Source of the DNA: Gp6-AA40 sp963723495
Lineage (GTDB): Bacteria > Acidobacteriota > Vicinamibacteria > Vicinamibacterales > UBA2999
DNA: 64,000 nt
NCBI GenBank assembly: GCA_963723495.1
Contig: CAVRQR010000017.1
Span: 1-64,000 of the forward strand
Reading direction: 5' to 3'
In this document: positions 51,939 through 60,989 of the stretch, piece by piece
Numbering within the stretch: position 1 is the first letter of the stretch
How the letters are laid out: every line of letters begins with the position of its first letter
The notes under the pieces: model-generated
Told to the model about the DNA's origin: nothing
What the model saw: the letters and a program-made list of their open reading frames with translations, nothing else
Database searches by the model: none
Translations under genes and position numbers: made by a program

Positions 51939-52907
51939 TCAGCGCGCCGCCACCTCTTCGATCTCGGACTTTGCTGCCGCCTGCGTTCGCAGCCGCCTGT
52001 ACCACCACGCGGTCAGAAGCGGCGTCAGGATCGCGGTCACAATCACCGACGCAGTGACCTGAACTGTTGCCGCAGCCGCAACAGGGGCGAACGACGCGTC
52101 GGCGAGGGCCACCGCCTGCGGCACGGCGGCCGAGTTGCCGGCGGTGCTCGACGCCGCCGCTCCCGCGATGCCAGAGCCTCCGAGCAATCGATCGACGGCG
52201 ATGCACACCGCGCCGGTAACGACCAGCACGGTCAGGCCAAGCACGATGCCGGGAAGACCGGCTGTGACGACGGACTTGAGATTGATGGTCTGGCCGAGTG
52301 TGAACGCCATGAACGGGATGATGATCGGCTCGTGCGATCCGAAGAACTCTTTCAGTTCGTCGTCCAGATTACCGAGGATCGCGCCCGCCACGATCGGCGC
52401 AATCACAGACACCATCGTCAACCACGGGATCACGGCGAGGCCGGTTCCGACGAAGATGAGCATCGTCAGGAACGGGCCGGTCTCGATGCTCTGGACGACA
52501 TACGTACCCGAGTCTTCCTTTTTGCCCATGACGCCGGTGAGGGCGAGGAACATGCCGCCGTTGGTGTCGCTCATCGCCACCATGACGGCCAGCGTGCTCA
52601 ATCCCAGGATGTCACCGTCGAAGAGGTGCGCCACCGCGAGGGCGAAGAGCGTGGCGGTGCCGACCTTCGCCGTGAGGAGACCGAGCCCGCGCGCGAGCAT
52701 CCTCGGCGCCGCGCGAATGGTCATCTTCGTTCCGACCGTGAAGAGATACATCCCGAGTACCGTCGGGTAGCCCACGCCGCTCAGCGCCTGTGTGAAGCCG
52801 CCGATCTGCAGCAACGTCGGGAAGAACGTGTTGATGGCCATGCCGATGAAGAGCGGCACGACCATCAGTCCGCCTGGTACGCGAGTAACGAACTTGTAGA
52901 TTCTCAT
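51939..52907 (-). CDS. kdgT: 2-keto-3-deoxygluconate permease
   Basis: 322 residues from the ATG at 52907 (MRIYKFVTRVPGGLMVVPLF). About ten membrane helices of the KdgT family: FIGMAINTFFPTLLQIGGFT, LTAKVGTATLFALAVAHLF, MVAMSDTNGGMFLALTGVMG, SHEPIIIPFMAFTLGQTINL. Imports 2-keto-3-deoxygluconate, a pectin/uronate breakdown product, by proton symport. Divergent from a 2-hydroxyacid dehydrogenase, which fits keto-sugar-acid metabolism. The longer frame to 53081 is not used because it lacks a start site and covers the shared promoter region. Confidence 0.85.
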   Translation of the reverse strand: MRIYKFVTRVPGGLMVVPLFIGMAINTFFPTLLQIGGFTQALSGVGYPTVLGMYLFTVGTKMTIRAAPRMLARGLGLLTAKVGTATLFALAVAHLFDGDILGLSTLAVMVAMSDTNGGMFLALTGVMGKKEDSGTYVVQSIETGPFLTMLIFVGTGLAVIPWLTMVSVIAPIVAGAILGNLDDELKEFFGSHEPIIIPFMAFTLGQTINLKSVVTAGLPGIVLGLTVLVVTGAVCIAVDRLLGGSGIAGAAASSTAGNSAAVPQAVALADASFAPVAAAATVQVTASVIVTAILTPLLTAWWYRRLRTQAAAKSEIEEVAAR

Positions 52908-53046
52908 GTGTGCGCCGTTCGCCTCGTTGCTACACCCGAACGTCGTCGCCGACTTTGCTGGACACCGACCTGTCCACCGAAGCGCGGAGCGTGACGGTGG
53001 AAGTCGCGTAGACTGTCCCCCGAGTGGCTCCCGAAATTCAACAGCG

Positions 53047-54006
53047 ATGAGCACCAAGCCGACCGTCCTCGTCACCCGCACGCTTCCGAAGGCTGTAGAA
53101 GACCGGCTGCAGCGCGACTACCAGGCGCGCCTGAATCCCGACGACCGCCTCTATTCGCGTGATGAGCTCATCGAGCACGCCCGCGGCGCGCAGGCGATCC
53201 TGCCCTGCCACACCGAGCACTTCACCGCCGACGTGCTTCAGCGTCTGCCGGCCGAGGTCAGGATCATCGCCAACTTCTCCGTCGGCTACGACCACGTCGA
53301 CGTGGCGGCGGCGCGCGCCAGGGGCATCGTGGTCACCAACACGCCGGATGTGCTGTCGGATGCCACGGCCGAACTCACCATGATGCTGATGATCGGCGCC
53401 GCGCGCCGCGCTGGCGAGGGTGAAAAGCTGGTGCGCGAGCGGCTATGGAAGGACTGGAGCCCGGCATTCATGGTCGGCACGCAGGTCACCGGTAAACGGC
53501 TCGGCATCCTCGGCATGGGCCGGGTTGGACGTGTCGTGGCACGACGGGCGCGCGGCTTCGACATGCGAATTCACTATCACGACATCCGCCCGCTCCCGAG
53601 CTCGGACGACGGGGTTTACCACGAGACGCTCGAGGACATGCTGCCTCACTGCGACTTCCTCAGCCTCCACTGCAACGTCACGCCGCTCACCCGCGGGCTG
53701 ATCAACGCCCGGCGGCTGGCGTTGCTGCCAGACGGCGCCATCCTGGTCAATGCTGCCCGTGGTGCACTCGTGGACGACGACGCGCTGGTCGAGGCACTGA
53801 AATCCGGAAAGCTGCGAGCAGCCGGCATCGATGCGTACAACAACGAGCCCAACGTCGATGCGCGGCTGACGGCACTCCCCAATACCTTCCTCATGCCGCA
53901 CATCGGCAGCGCGACCCGTGAAACGCGCGATGCCATGGGATTCCGCGCGCTCGACAATCTGGACGCTTTTTTCGCGGGACGTGAACCAGGGGACCGAGTT
54001 GTGTAG
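53047..54006 (+). CDS. D-isomer 2-hydroxyacid dehydrogenase (glyoxylate/hydroxypyruvate/2-ketogluconate reductase type)
   Basis: 319 residues from the ATG at 53047. NAD-binding motif GILGMGRVGRVVARRARGFD near 153, catalytic Arg in NAARGALVDDDALVEAL (about 237), Glu in YNNEPNV (about 266) and His in MPHIGSATRETRDAM (about 284). Reduces a 2-keto acid such as glyoxylate, hydroxypyruvate or 2-ketogluconate with NAD(P)H in the cytoplasm. The divergent KdgT gene 139 bases away suggests a role in sugar-acid use. A REP-like hairpin follows 3 bases after the stop. Confidence 0.85.
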   Translation: MSTKPTVLVTRTLPKAVEDRLQRDYQARLNPDDRLYSRDELIEHARGAQAILPCHTEHFTADVLQRLPAEVRIIANFSVGYDHVDVAAARARGIVVTNTPDVLSDATAELTMMLMIGAARRAGEGEKLVRERLWKDWSPAFMVGTQVTGKRLGILGMGRVGRVVARRARGFDMRIHYHDIRPLPSSDDGVYHETLEDMLPHCDFLSLHCNVTPLTRGLINARRLALLPDGAILVNAARGALVDDDALVEALKSGKLRAAGIDAYNNEPNVDARLTALPNTFLMPHIGSATRETRDAMGFRALDNLDAFFAGREPGDRVV

Positions 54007-54009
54007 GTG

Positions 54010-54027
54010 GTCCGGCTGAAGCCGGAC
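54010..54027. repeat. REP-like hairpin GTCCGGC-TGAA-GCCGGAC
   Basis: Same hairpin as 41171-41188, with 28 matching bases from 54009 onward. It lies directly after a stop codon and may act as a transcript-end stabiliser. Confidence 0.65.
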
Positions 54028-54096
54028 ACTACATACTCGCGAGAGACCAGAACGGCCGCATAGCGATCGCGGTGGCCGATTGTGTAAGCTGCCATC

Positions 54097-54438
54097 ATGA
54101 GCGAGCACTATCACGACCCTGCGGACCTCCGCCTCCTCAAGGAAATGCGCACGCTTGCCCCGTCTGACTTCGAAGCGTGGGCCGGTCTCAATCGCATCGT
54201 TGGCCGCAATGATGGCGCTATCCCGAGAAAGTACCGCGAGCTCATTGCCGTCGCGGTCGCTTGCGCCATTCATTGTCCGTTCTGCATGGAGGCGCACGCG
54301 AAGGCGGCGAAGGCCGCCGGCGCCTCACGTGAAGAGATCACCGAGGCCACGCTGCTCGCGGCAGCGATCCGGGCCGGTGCGGCCACGACCCACGGAGCGA
54401 TGGCGCTGAAGTTCTTCGATCAGGCGCCGACTCCGTAA
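54097..54438 (+). CDS. AhpD-like carboxymuconolactone-decarboxylase family protein
   Basis: 113 residues. CMD domain with the AhpD thiol pair HCPFCMEAHAKAAKAAG, preceded by RKYRELIAVAVACAIH and followed by EEITEATLLAAAIRAGAATT. The Cys pair suggests a thiol peroxidase/disulfide-type role in the cytoplasm. It differs from the exported CMD-like protein in the palindrome, which has no CxxC. Single gene, with a possible ATG start at 54097. Confidence 0.82.
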   Translation: MSEHYHDPADLRLLKEMRTLAPSDFEAWAGLNRIVGRNDGAIPRKYRELIAVAVACAIHCPFCMEAHAKAAKAAGASREEITEATLLAAAIRAGAATTHGAMALKFFDQAPTP

Positions 54439-54515
54439 CGGCTTTCCTGGTCGGTTAACCTTGCGGCGATGGTGAGGGATGGCTGCGGAGATCGGCTTTT
54501 CAGGAGGGCCTGCGC

Positions 54516-55649
54516 ATGACGCCACGTCGAGCCGGACTGAGGCTGTTGGTCAGCGGCGCTCTGCTGGCTGCCACTATGCAACTCGCCGCCCAATCCGGGC
54601 TGCCCAATCCATACAGGCCAGTGCAGGGACTTGCCGATGGAGGTGGCCCGAGCGTTCCCGGAGGCGCGTGGGCGCGGCTTCCAGAGGGGAGGGAGATGGG
54701 ACCGCCCGCCTCGGTGCACGTCGACATCGACGGCGAGAGCATCTGGGCCGCCATCCGTTGCGATGAAACCAGTCCGTTGCCCGTGGCCGCCGGCGGCAGG
54801 TTCGGGCTCGACTGCCTCGGTTCGGATAACCGGATCAAGAACATCGACACGGTCTTCAAGTTCGACTCCAGGGGCAACGTCGTACGCAGCTTCGGGAGCG
54901 GGATGTTCATCTGGCCGCACGGGCTGCTCGTCGATCGTGAAGGCAACGTGTGGGTGACCGATGCCGTCGGCGCCCAGGGCGTCGCGATGGCAGCGAAGGC
55001 GGGCGTGCGTGCAGGCCACCAGGTCGTGAAGTTCAGCCCGGACGGAAAGGTCCTGATGACGCTGGGCGAAGCCGGTGTCGCCGGAAGCGATGAGTCCCAC
55101 TTCATGTCGCCGAGCGCCGTCGCCGTGGCCGCCAATGGCGACATCTTCGTCGCCGATGGCCATGACGTGAATGGCAACAATCGCGTCGTGAAATACACCC
55201 GGGATGGAAAATTCATCAAGTCATGGGGCAAGACAGGATACGCGCCGGGCGAGTTCCGCTCGCTGCACGCGCTCGCGATCGACGCACGCGGCCGGGTCTT
55301 CGTGGCCGACCGCGCCAACAATCGGATACAGCTGTTCGATCAGGAGGGGAAGTTCCTGCAGATATGGACGCAATTCGGGACGCCGAGCGGGATCTTCTTC
55401 GACGAACAGGATCAGATCTACGTCGCCGACTCCGAGTCCGACCTCGTCAACAACCCGGGTTGGGAGCAGGGGATCCGGATCGGGGACGCGAGAACCGGCT
55501 GGGTGAAGTACTTCATCCTCGATCAGGGTGGCAATCCGAATGCGCAGACGGGAAGCGGACCGGAATTCGTGACGGTCGATCGCCACGGCAGTGTGTTCGG
55601 AGGTGAGCCGCGTCCTCGCGTCTTGCGGAAATACGTGAAGGTTCGCTGA
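54516..55649 (+). CDS. NHL-repeat exported propeller protein
   Basis: 377 residues. ATG at 54516 after AGGAGG; signal peptide ending MQLAAQ. NHL-type blades: MFIWPHGLLVDREGNVWVTD, FMSPSAVAVAANGDIFVADG, FRSLHALAIDARGRVFVADR, TPSGIFFDEQDQIYVADSES. The blade order resembles the peptidyl-alpha-hydroxyglycine lyase-type propeller, but catalytic residues cannot be verified. Secreted or periplasmic; ligand unknown. Ends 26 bases before the convergent PAP2 gene. Confidence 0.75.
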   Translation: MTPRRAGLRLLVSGALLAATMQLAAQSGLPNPYRPVQGLADGGGPSVPGGAWARLPEGREMGPPASVHVDIDGESIWAAIRCDETSPLPVAAGGRFGLDCLGSDNRIKNIDTVFKFDSRGNVVRSFGSGMFIWPHGLLVDREGNVWVTDAVGAQGVAMAAKAGVRAGHQVVKFSPDGKVLMTLGEAGVAGSDESHFMSPSAVAVAANGDIFVADGHDVNGNNRVVKYTRDGKFIKSWGKTGYAPGEFRSLHALAIDARGRVFVADRANNRIQLFDQEGKFLQIWTQFGTPSGIFFDEQDQIYVADSESDLVNNPGWEQGIRIGDARTGWVKYFILDQGGNPNAQTGSGPEFVTVDRHGSVFGGEPRPRVLRKYVKVR

Positions 55650-55675
55650 TCGCCCTGCGCGGAAGACGCTCCGGC

Positions 55676-56536
55676 CTATGGCGTGTCGTCTCTGAGCGGC
55701 TGGACGGTTGTACCCGGCATGCGTCGATAGAGGCCCACGGCCGCCACTCCCAGCGCCAGGCCAGCAGCGGTGTCCACGGCGTAGTGGAACCGCCCGTATA
55801 CCGTCGCGACGAACACGCCCAGGATGATCGGCGCCAGCAGACAGGCGAGACGAGGCTGATAGCGCCAGGCCACGAGCCCGACCACGATGGCGCCAGACGC
55901 GTGCGCGCTGGGGAACGCGCCGCCTCTGGCGCCCCCGCGTGACGACACCTCGTGCACGAGATCGAAGAAGAAATTGCCGGCGAGCGGAGGGCCAATGCTT
56001 TCGGACAGGTAGTAGGGGCTGTCGACTGGAAAGAGGATGAAGAAGAGATAGCTCCCGAACATCACGCACGCGAGCAGGAACACCAGTTCGTGAAACGCGG
56101 CGCGCCGACCCGTCGTGTACCAGTAGCCTGCTACGGCGGGAATCAGGACCACGTGCGAGAGATAACAGAAGTGGAGAAACTCCGAGAGCCCGACACTGGG
56201 CAGCCACTCGCTCAGATACATGCTCGGCTGACCCGCGAACAGCCTGGCTTCGAGGGCGGGAATCGCCGCCGTCAGCCGCCAGTCGCCGACGGCCCTGGCC
56301 AGGAACTCCACCTCCTTGTAGAGCAGAGGAAAAAGCAGGATCGGATGCCAGTCGAGGAGGACTTGCGACACCCGCGGCCGTGAACCGCGGCGTTGCCACA
56401 TCACGAGAGTGGATGCGAGGGCGAGATGGCCGATGACGAGCCATGACCATCTCGGAGAGGCTCGTCCAAACACGGTGATGAACACCGCCGTCACGGCCAC
56501 GTACGACACCGCGACCTGAGTCGTCCGCCTGCTCAC
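55676..56536 (-). CDS. PAP2-superfamily membrane phosphatase (Aur1/Ipt1-like)
   Basis: 286 residues from a GTG at 56536 that overlaps the stop of the DUF1501 gene (GTGA), so translation is probably coupled. About six membrane helices with PAP2 motifs GGAFPSAHASGA and GRFHYAVDTAAG; the first canonical KxxxxxxRP motif is not evident, as in inositol-phosphotransferase-like relatives. Likely a lipid phosphate phosphatase or head-group transferase. Unusual as the last gene of a DUF1549/DUF1501 operon. Confidence 0.75.
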   Translation of the reverse strand: MSRRTTQVAVSYVAVTAVFITVFGRASPRWSWLVIGHLALASTLVMWQRRGSRPRVSQVLLDWHPILLFPLLYKEVEFLARAVGDWRLTAAIPALEARLFAGQPSMYLSEWLPSVGLSEFLHFCYLSHVVLIPAVAGYWYTTGRRAAFHELVFLLACVMFGSYLFFILFPVDSPYYLSESIGPPLAGNFFFDLVHEVSSRGGARGGAFPSAHASGAIVVGLVAWRYQPRLACLLAPIILGVFVATVYGRFHYAVDTAAGLALGVAAVGLYRRMPGTTVQPLRDDTP

Positions 56537-57912
56537 ACGAACAGGGTCGAGATCTCCTGGTTCTTGATCATCTGCTTCGACGCGAACGGCTCGATGTAGT
56601 GGAACGCGCGTCCCGAGGGTGCGCCTTCGATGACCTTGGACCAGTCGATGCCCAGCGCGGAATAGATCGTCGTGGCGACGTCTTCCATGTAGACCGATCG
56701 CTTGGCATTCCAGTCCGGCGCGATCACCTTGGCGCCGAGCTCGTCGGTCTTGCCAATCACGCGGCCGCCCTGCACGCCGCCGCCGGCGAACAAGCCGGTC
56801 AGCGCGTACTGATAGTGGTCGCGCCCGTTCGCCGCACTGAGCTCGCCCGGCGTGCGGCCGAACTCACCGAAGCAGACGACCATCGTTTCATCGAGCAGCG
56901 TGCGTCCGTCGGCGCGCTTGCGCGCGGCCAGATCGTCGAGCAGCGAGGAGAGCGCGATGTCGATCTCCTTGCACAGCTTGTAGTGATTGCCGTCGTCGTA
57001 GATGCGGGTGTGATGGTCCCAGTCGCGATGGTTGACCAGCACGAAGTGCGTGCCGGCGTCGGCTTCGACCAGATTGCGCGCCAGGATGCAGCCGTCGCCC
57101 ACCTGCGTCTTGCCGTAGCGATCGTGATCGGCGGTGTCGATCTGAAAGACCTGAGAGGCGCGCTGATCCGACATCATGCTGACCGCGCCTTCGTAGTGGT
57201 TGTGGTAGTCGCGATAGGCCTTGGCCGCAAGAGACGAGTCGTTCCGCAGGCGCTCGTCGACTTTCTTCAGCAGCTCCCAGCGGCGAAGCAGCTTCTTTCG
57301 ACCCTCATCGTCCAGGGAAATCGCGCCGATTCCGCTCGTCGTATCGATGTGGAACGGCGTATAGGTCGCTGGAAGAAACCCGCAACTGAGCAGCCCGGCC
57401 TGTGACTGCGTGACGTTGACGGCCACATAGCCCGGCAGCGTGTCGGTCGGCTGCCGCCGTGCGGCGGACTCGTACGCGACGACGGTGCCGATGGGTGGCA
57501 GCTCCTTCTGCAGCGCGGGATTCATCATGTGCCCCGACTGCACGTAGTACTGCGCCCGGAAGTGCACGCTGTCCCAGGCTTCCATCGAGCGAATCAGCGA
57601 ATACCGTTCGCGCTGTTTCGCCAGCTGCGGAAAGAGCGCCATCGGCCATTTCACGCCTGGCGCGATCTCGCGGATGTCGAAGTTCTGCGGCGTCCACTTC
57701 CCTTCCTTGAGGTCCCACGTGTCGACGTGGGACTGCCCGCCTTCCAGCATGACGAAGATGACGAAGCGCGCCGACCCGCGCGGGTTGACCTTCGACTGCG
57801 CGTGCACGTTCGTTGGCGTCACCAGCGGAAGGAACCAATAGGCGCTGACGAGGGACGCGCCGACCTTGAACGCCTCGCGGCGCGTGAGGAGAGTGTCGAG
57901 GAGATTGGACAT
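56533..57912 (-). CDS. DUF1501 protein (alkaline-phosphatase/sulfatase-like fold)
   Basis: 459 residues. It begins LTRREAFKVGASLVSAYWFL, a Tat-like twin-arginine-type signal region, then the DUF1501 body: FVIFVMLEGGQSHVDTWDLK, SLIRSMEAWDSVHFRAQYYV, SGHMMNPAL, VVCFGEFGRTPGELSAANGR, DHYQYALTGLFAGGGVQGGR. DUF1501 proteins share the fold of sulfatases and are found with DUF1549/DUF1553 proteins in Planctomycetes and Acidobacteria; activity is undefined. Lies 24 bases after the DUF1549/DUF1553 gene. Confidence 0.83.
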   Translation of the reverse strand: MSNLLDTLLTRREAFKVGASLVSAYWFLPLVTPTNVHAQSKVNPRGSARFVIFVMLEGGQSHVDTWDLKEGKWTPQNFDIREIAPGVKWPMALFPQLAKQRERYSLIRSMEAWDSVHFRAQYYVQSGHMMNPALQKELPPIGTVVAYESAARRQPTDTLPGYVAVNVTQSQAGLLSCGFLPATYTPFHIDTTSGIGAISLDDEGRKKLLRRWELLKKVDERLRNDSSLAAKAYRDYHNHYEGAVSMMSDQRASQVFQIDTADHDRYGKTQVGDGCILARNLVEADAGTHFVLVNHRDWDHHTRIYDDGNHYKLCKEIDIALSSLLDDLAARKRADGRTLLDETMVVCFGEFGRTPGELSAANGRDHYQYALTGLFAGGGVQGGRVIGKTDELGAKVIAPDWNAKRSVYMEDVATTIYSALGIDWSKVIEGAPSGRAFHYIEPFASKQMIKNQEISTLFV

Positions 57913-57936
57913 GACCTCTTCTCCCCGTCTGAAGGG

Positions 57937-59784
57937 CTAAGCTTCGGTCGCTGACTGACGCTCTGAGAAAGTGGCGAACTCGACTCGGTTGACCAGCAGC
58001 CACTGCAGGTCTTCCCATCCCTCGGGACCGCTCTTCACGATCTCTTTCGCGTCGGCCACCTCGGTCGGCGTCGGCCGGCGGACCAGGAAGCGCTGGTAGA
58101 GGCGCGCGATCTTCTCGTCATCCGGCAATGTCCTGCTTGAGCAGCCCCGCCAGGTAACTCCCCTCGGCCGCCTTGATCTGACGATGGACGAGCGGACTGT
58201 TCATCAGTTGCACGGCCTGGGTGATCGCGCCGTCGTTGCTGCGCTCGGAGGATTGCCGGTTCGTCTGACCGAACGACTCGAGGAAGAAGTGGATCTCCTT
58301 GAGAATCGGATCGTTCACGCCCCTGATGAACTCGTCCGGAGAGTACGCTTCCGCCGGCGTACCGGACTTTGACGTCGGTGCCGCGAATCGGAACCTCGGT
58401 GAAGAGGTTCGTGGCGCCGACGAGCGAATCGTAGACTTCCTCGGCTTTCAGCCGGCGCACGAACTTGCGCGCGAAGTACGGCGCGTAGTCGACCTTCCAC
58501 TCGCCGGGGAACTGCGACGAGAGCTGATACGCATTCGACTTCGCGATCAGCTTCACCACCGATCGGATGCTGTAGTTGTTGTCGCGGAAGTACTGCGCGA
58601 GCGCTTCGAGCAGTTCCGGATGCGTCGGTTGCAAGCCCCAGGGCGCCGGCGGCGGGTTCTTCGGATCGAGACGCGCCAGGTCGAACGAGAAGACCGGCTC
58701 GACGATGCCGACACCGAACATCTCGGCCCAGAGCAGGTTCACGGTGGCGCGCGCAAACTGCGGATCCGACGTCAGCATCCGCGCGAATTCCGGTCGCGGA
58801 TGCTTCGCGGGATCGGGACGCTCGCCGGTGAACATGTAGACCGGCTCCAGCAACCCCGGCTTCCCACGCCGCGGCACGCGGATCACGCTGCGCGCGGACG
58901 GGTCGTAGCCGGGACCGTTGTCGTCGATGGAGTATTCGTCCTGGGCGGTGCTGACCTCGGTGCGGCGGAGCACGTTGGTCTTGCCGAAGAACGCCGCCAT
59001 CTTCCAGATCTCTTCGCGCTTCCGCTGGCTGAGATACAGATTGATCTTCTCGAGGTGGCGGGCGCCGTCATGACAGGACGCGCAACTGATGTCGACGCCG
59101 AGAAAGTCCTTCGCGGCGTGGACCGCCAGTTCGTCGGAGGTGTCCTCGTGAACCTCGTCCTCGCACGCGACCGCGGTGATGACCCAGCGCGCGACGTAGC
59201 TGGCCGGGCCGATGTACCAGTTCGACGTCGCGTTCGACGTCAGCATCTCGTAGACCACCTCGTTGTACGGGCGATCGAGGTGAATGTTGTCGCGGACCCA
59301 GAGGTAGAAGACGTTCTTCGCGGCGTTGCCGATGCGGCCAGGTGCCGGCTTGTAGATGTCGTTGAAGAAGTAGGTCCACTTCGTTTCGTACGGCCGCGCC
59401 GTGGTCAGCTGATCGATGAGCTTGTCGCGCTTGTCGGGATCGCTGGACGCGAGGAAGGCTCGCAACTGGTCGTCCTGTGGCAAGCGGCCGGTCAGGTCGA
59501 TATGGATCCGCCGAAAGAACTCTTCGTCGGACGACAACCCGGCGTGCGGCACGCCGTCCTTCTCGATCTTCCCGAAGATGAATTCGTCGATGAGGTTCTT
59601 GCGAGGTATCGGGATCGATGACGGGCTGGCGCTGGACGGCCGCAGTCGTTCGGTCAGATCCGACGCCGCCGATCGGCTGTCCGGCGCGCCGACCTGCGGG
59701 ATGGTCCTGCGGCAGCTGTTGCGTCTGCGCACTGAGAATCGACGCCATCCACACCAGCAAGCAGCCAAAGCCAAACGCACGCAT
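57937..59784 (-). pseudogene. DUF1549/DUF1553 protein with a CxxCH site, frameshifted as sequenced
   Basis: About 610 residues over several frames. The ATG at 59784 follows GAGGAGG and gives a signal peptide (MRAFGFGCLLVWMASILSAQ). After a shift near 59620 the DUF1549 part begins PRKNLIDEFIFGKIEKDGVP, with FRRIHIDLTGRLPQDDQLRA and CASCHDGARHLEK. DUF1553 follows: TVNLLWAEMFGVGIVEPVFS, RDNNYSIRSVVKLIAKSNAY. Shifts near 58355 and 58120 separate the end, NSPLVHRQIKAAEGSYLAGL and RLYQRFLVRRPTPTEVADAK. Cell-surface/periplasmic protein paired with DUF1501; function undefined. Confidence 0.78.
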
Positions 59785-59998
59785 GCGGCCTCCTCTTGGT
59801 GGGTCATTCCCGCGCCGAACGAACGAATTGCCGCAATCGTAGGACCGCGCCGCCGCCGGTGTCAAACGCTTATGCAGACTCACGGATCCCCGTTGACAGC
59901 GTCTGCCGCGATAATCAGCCGTTGCTTCGCCGCTGGCGAAGCGCACACCGGACCGTCGAATCCTCGCGGACACTCATGAACGAAGAGGAGGTAGCACA

Positions 59999-60911
59999 GT
60001 GCGCAGCCTTCTGGTTGCCCTCACCCTCGTCGTATCAAATGTCCTCGTGCAGGGGCAGCACTGGACACCGCCACGGACTCCATGGGGTGACCCCGACCTG
60101 CAAGGGATACTGGCCGAGCGTGGGGATGTTAGGCGTTCCCCTCGAGCGGCCGGCCAGCCCTTGGCGAGAAGGCGACCCTGACCGACGACGAATTCGCGCA
60201 GTTGCCGGCACAGCGCCGGCTTCGAAACGCGAACGACGCGTTCTTCGGCGAGTCGAGAGACCACTGGAGAGACTACGGCAAGCCGCAGCGCCAAACGTCG
60301 CTTGATTGTCGATCCGCCAAATGGCAGGTTCCCTCCACTGACGGCCGACGGTGCCAAGCGGACCGCCGCCATCCCCAACGAAGCCCGCGGACCGCTGAAC
60401 GGCCCCGAGAACGTGAGCCCGGCCGCGCGGTGTGTCTCGCGCGGTGCGTTCGGCTCGATGTTGCCGATCGGCAACTCGAGCGGCAACCAGATCCTCCAGG
60501 CTCCGGGCGTGGTCGTGATCCGGAACGAGATGATTCATGAGGCGCGCATCGTTCATGTGGACGGACGCCCACATGTCAGTGCACGAATCCTCGGTTACAT
60601 GGGAGACTCTCGCGGATGGTGGGAAGGGCAACACGCTCGTCGTCGAGACCATCAACTTCAACGACACCGGTGGCGTCAACCGTGCGTTTTCTCCTGACGC
60701 TCGCATGACGGAACGCTTCACGCGAATCGACAATCGCACGATTCGCTATCAAGTCACCGTCGACGATCCACGGACGTGGACCAAGCCATGGACCGCCGCG
60801 TTTCCTCTCGAGCAGGATCCGAGCTTCTACCTCTTCGAGTTCGCGTGTCACGAAGGCAATTACTGGAGCATGCGCTCGATGCTCGGAGGTGCGAGACTCG
60901 AGGAGAAGTAA
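59999..60911 (+). pseudogene. Exported WxG-LVVxTxNF family protein, broken in several places
   Basis: Starts at a GTG after GAGGAGG (signal peptide MRSLLVALTLVVSNVLVQGQ, then HWTPPRTPWGDPDLQGI). The family sequence then moves between frames near 60115, 60165, 60305 and 60620: GVPLERPAS, TDDEFAQLPAQRR, IVDPPNGRFPPLTADGAKR, EARIVHVDGRPH, and finally NTLVVETINFNDTGGVNRAF with TERFTRIDN and VDDPRTWTKPW to the stop at 60911. Same domain as the 5150-8855 proteins. At least four shifts in 0.9 kb could be true decay or clustered errors. A strong hairpin terminator follows. Confidence 0.65.
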
Positions 60912-60915
60912 AGAA

Positions 60916-60943
60916 AAGGGCCAGGAGATGACTCCTGGCCCTT
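60916..60943. terminator. Strong intrinsic terminator, possibly bidirectional
   Basis: A 12-bp perfect stem (AAGGGCCAGGAG / CTCCTGGCCCTT) with loop ATGA, followed by CATTT on the plus side and preceded by a run of A (AAAGAAAA) that would be the U tract for the minus strand. Between two convergent genes. Confidence 0.8.
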
Positions 60944-60954
60944 CATTTCGTGAC

Positions 60955-60974
60955 GGCGGGTCTGAAGACCCGCC
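60955..60974. repeat. REP-like hairpin GGCGGGTC-TGAA-GACCCGCC
   Basis: Perfect 8-bp stem, the third copy of the hairpin at 10641 and 14364, here with loop TGAA. Lies between the terminator and the end of the receptor gene. Confidence 0.6.
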
Positions 60975-60989
60975 TCCAACAACCTCTCT

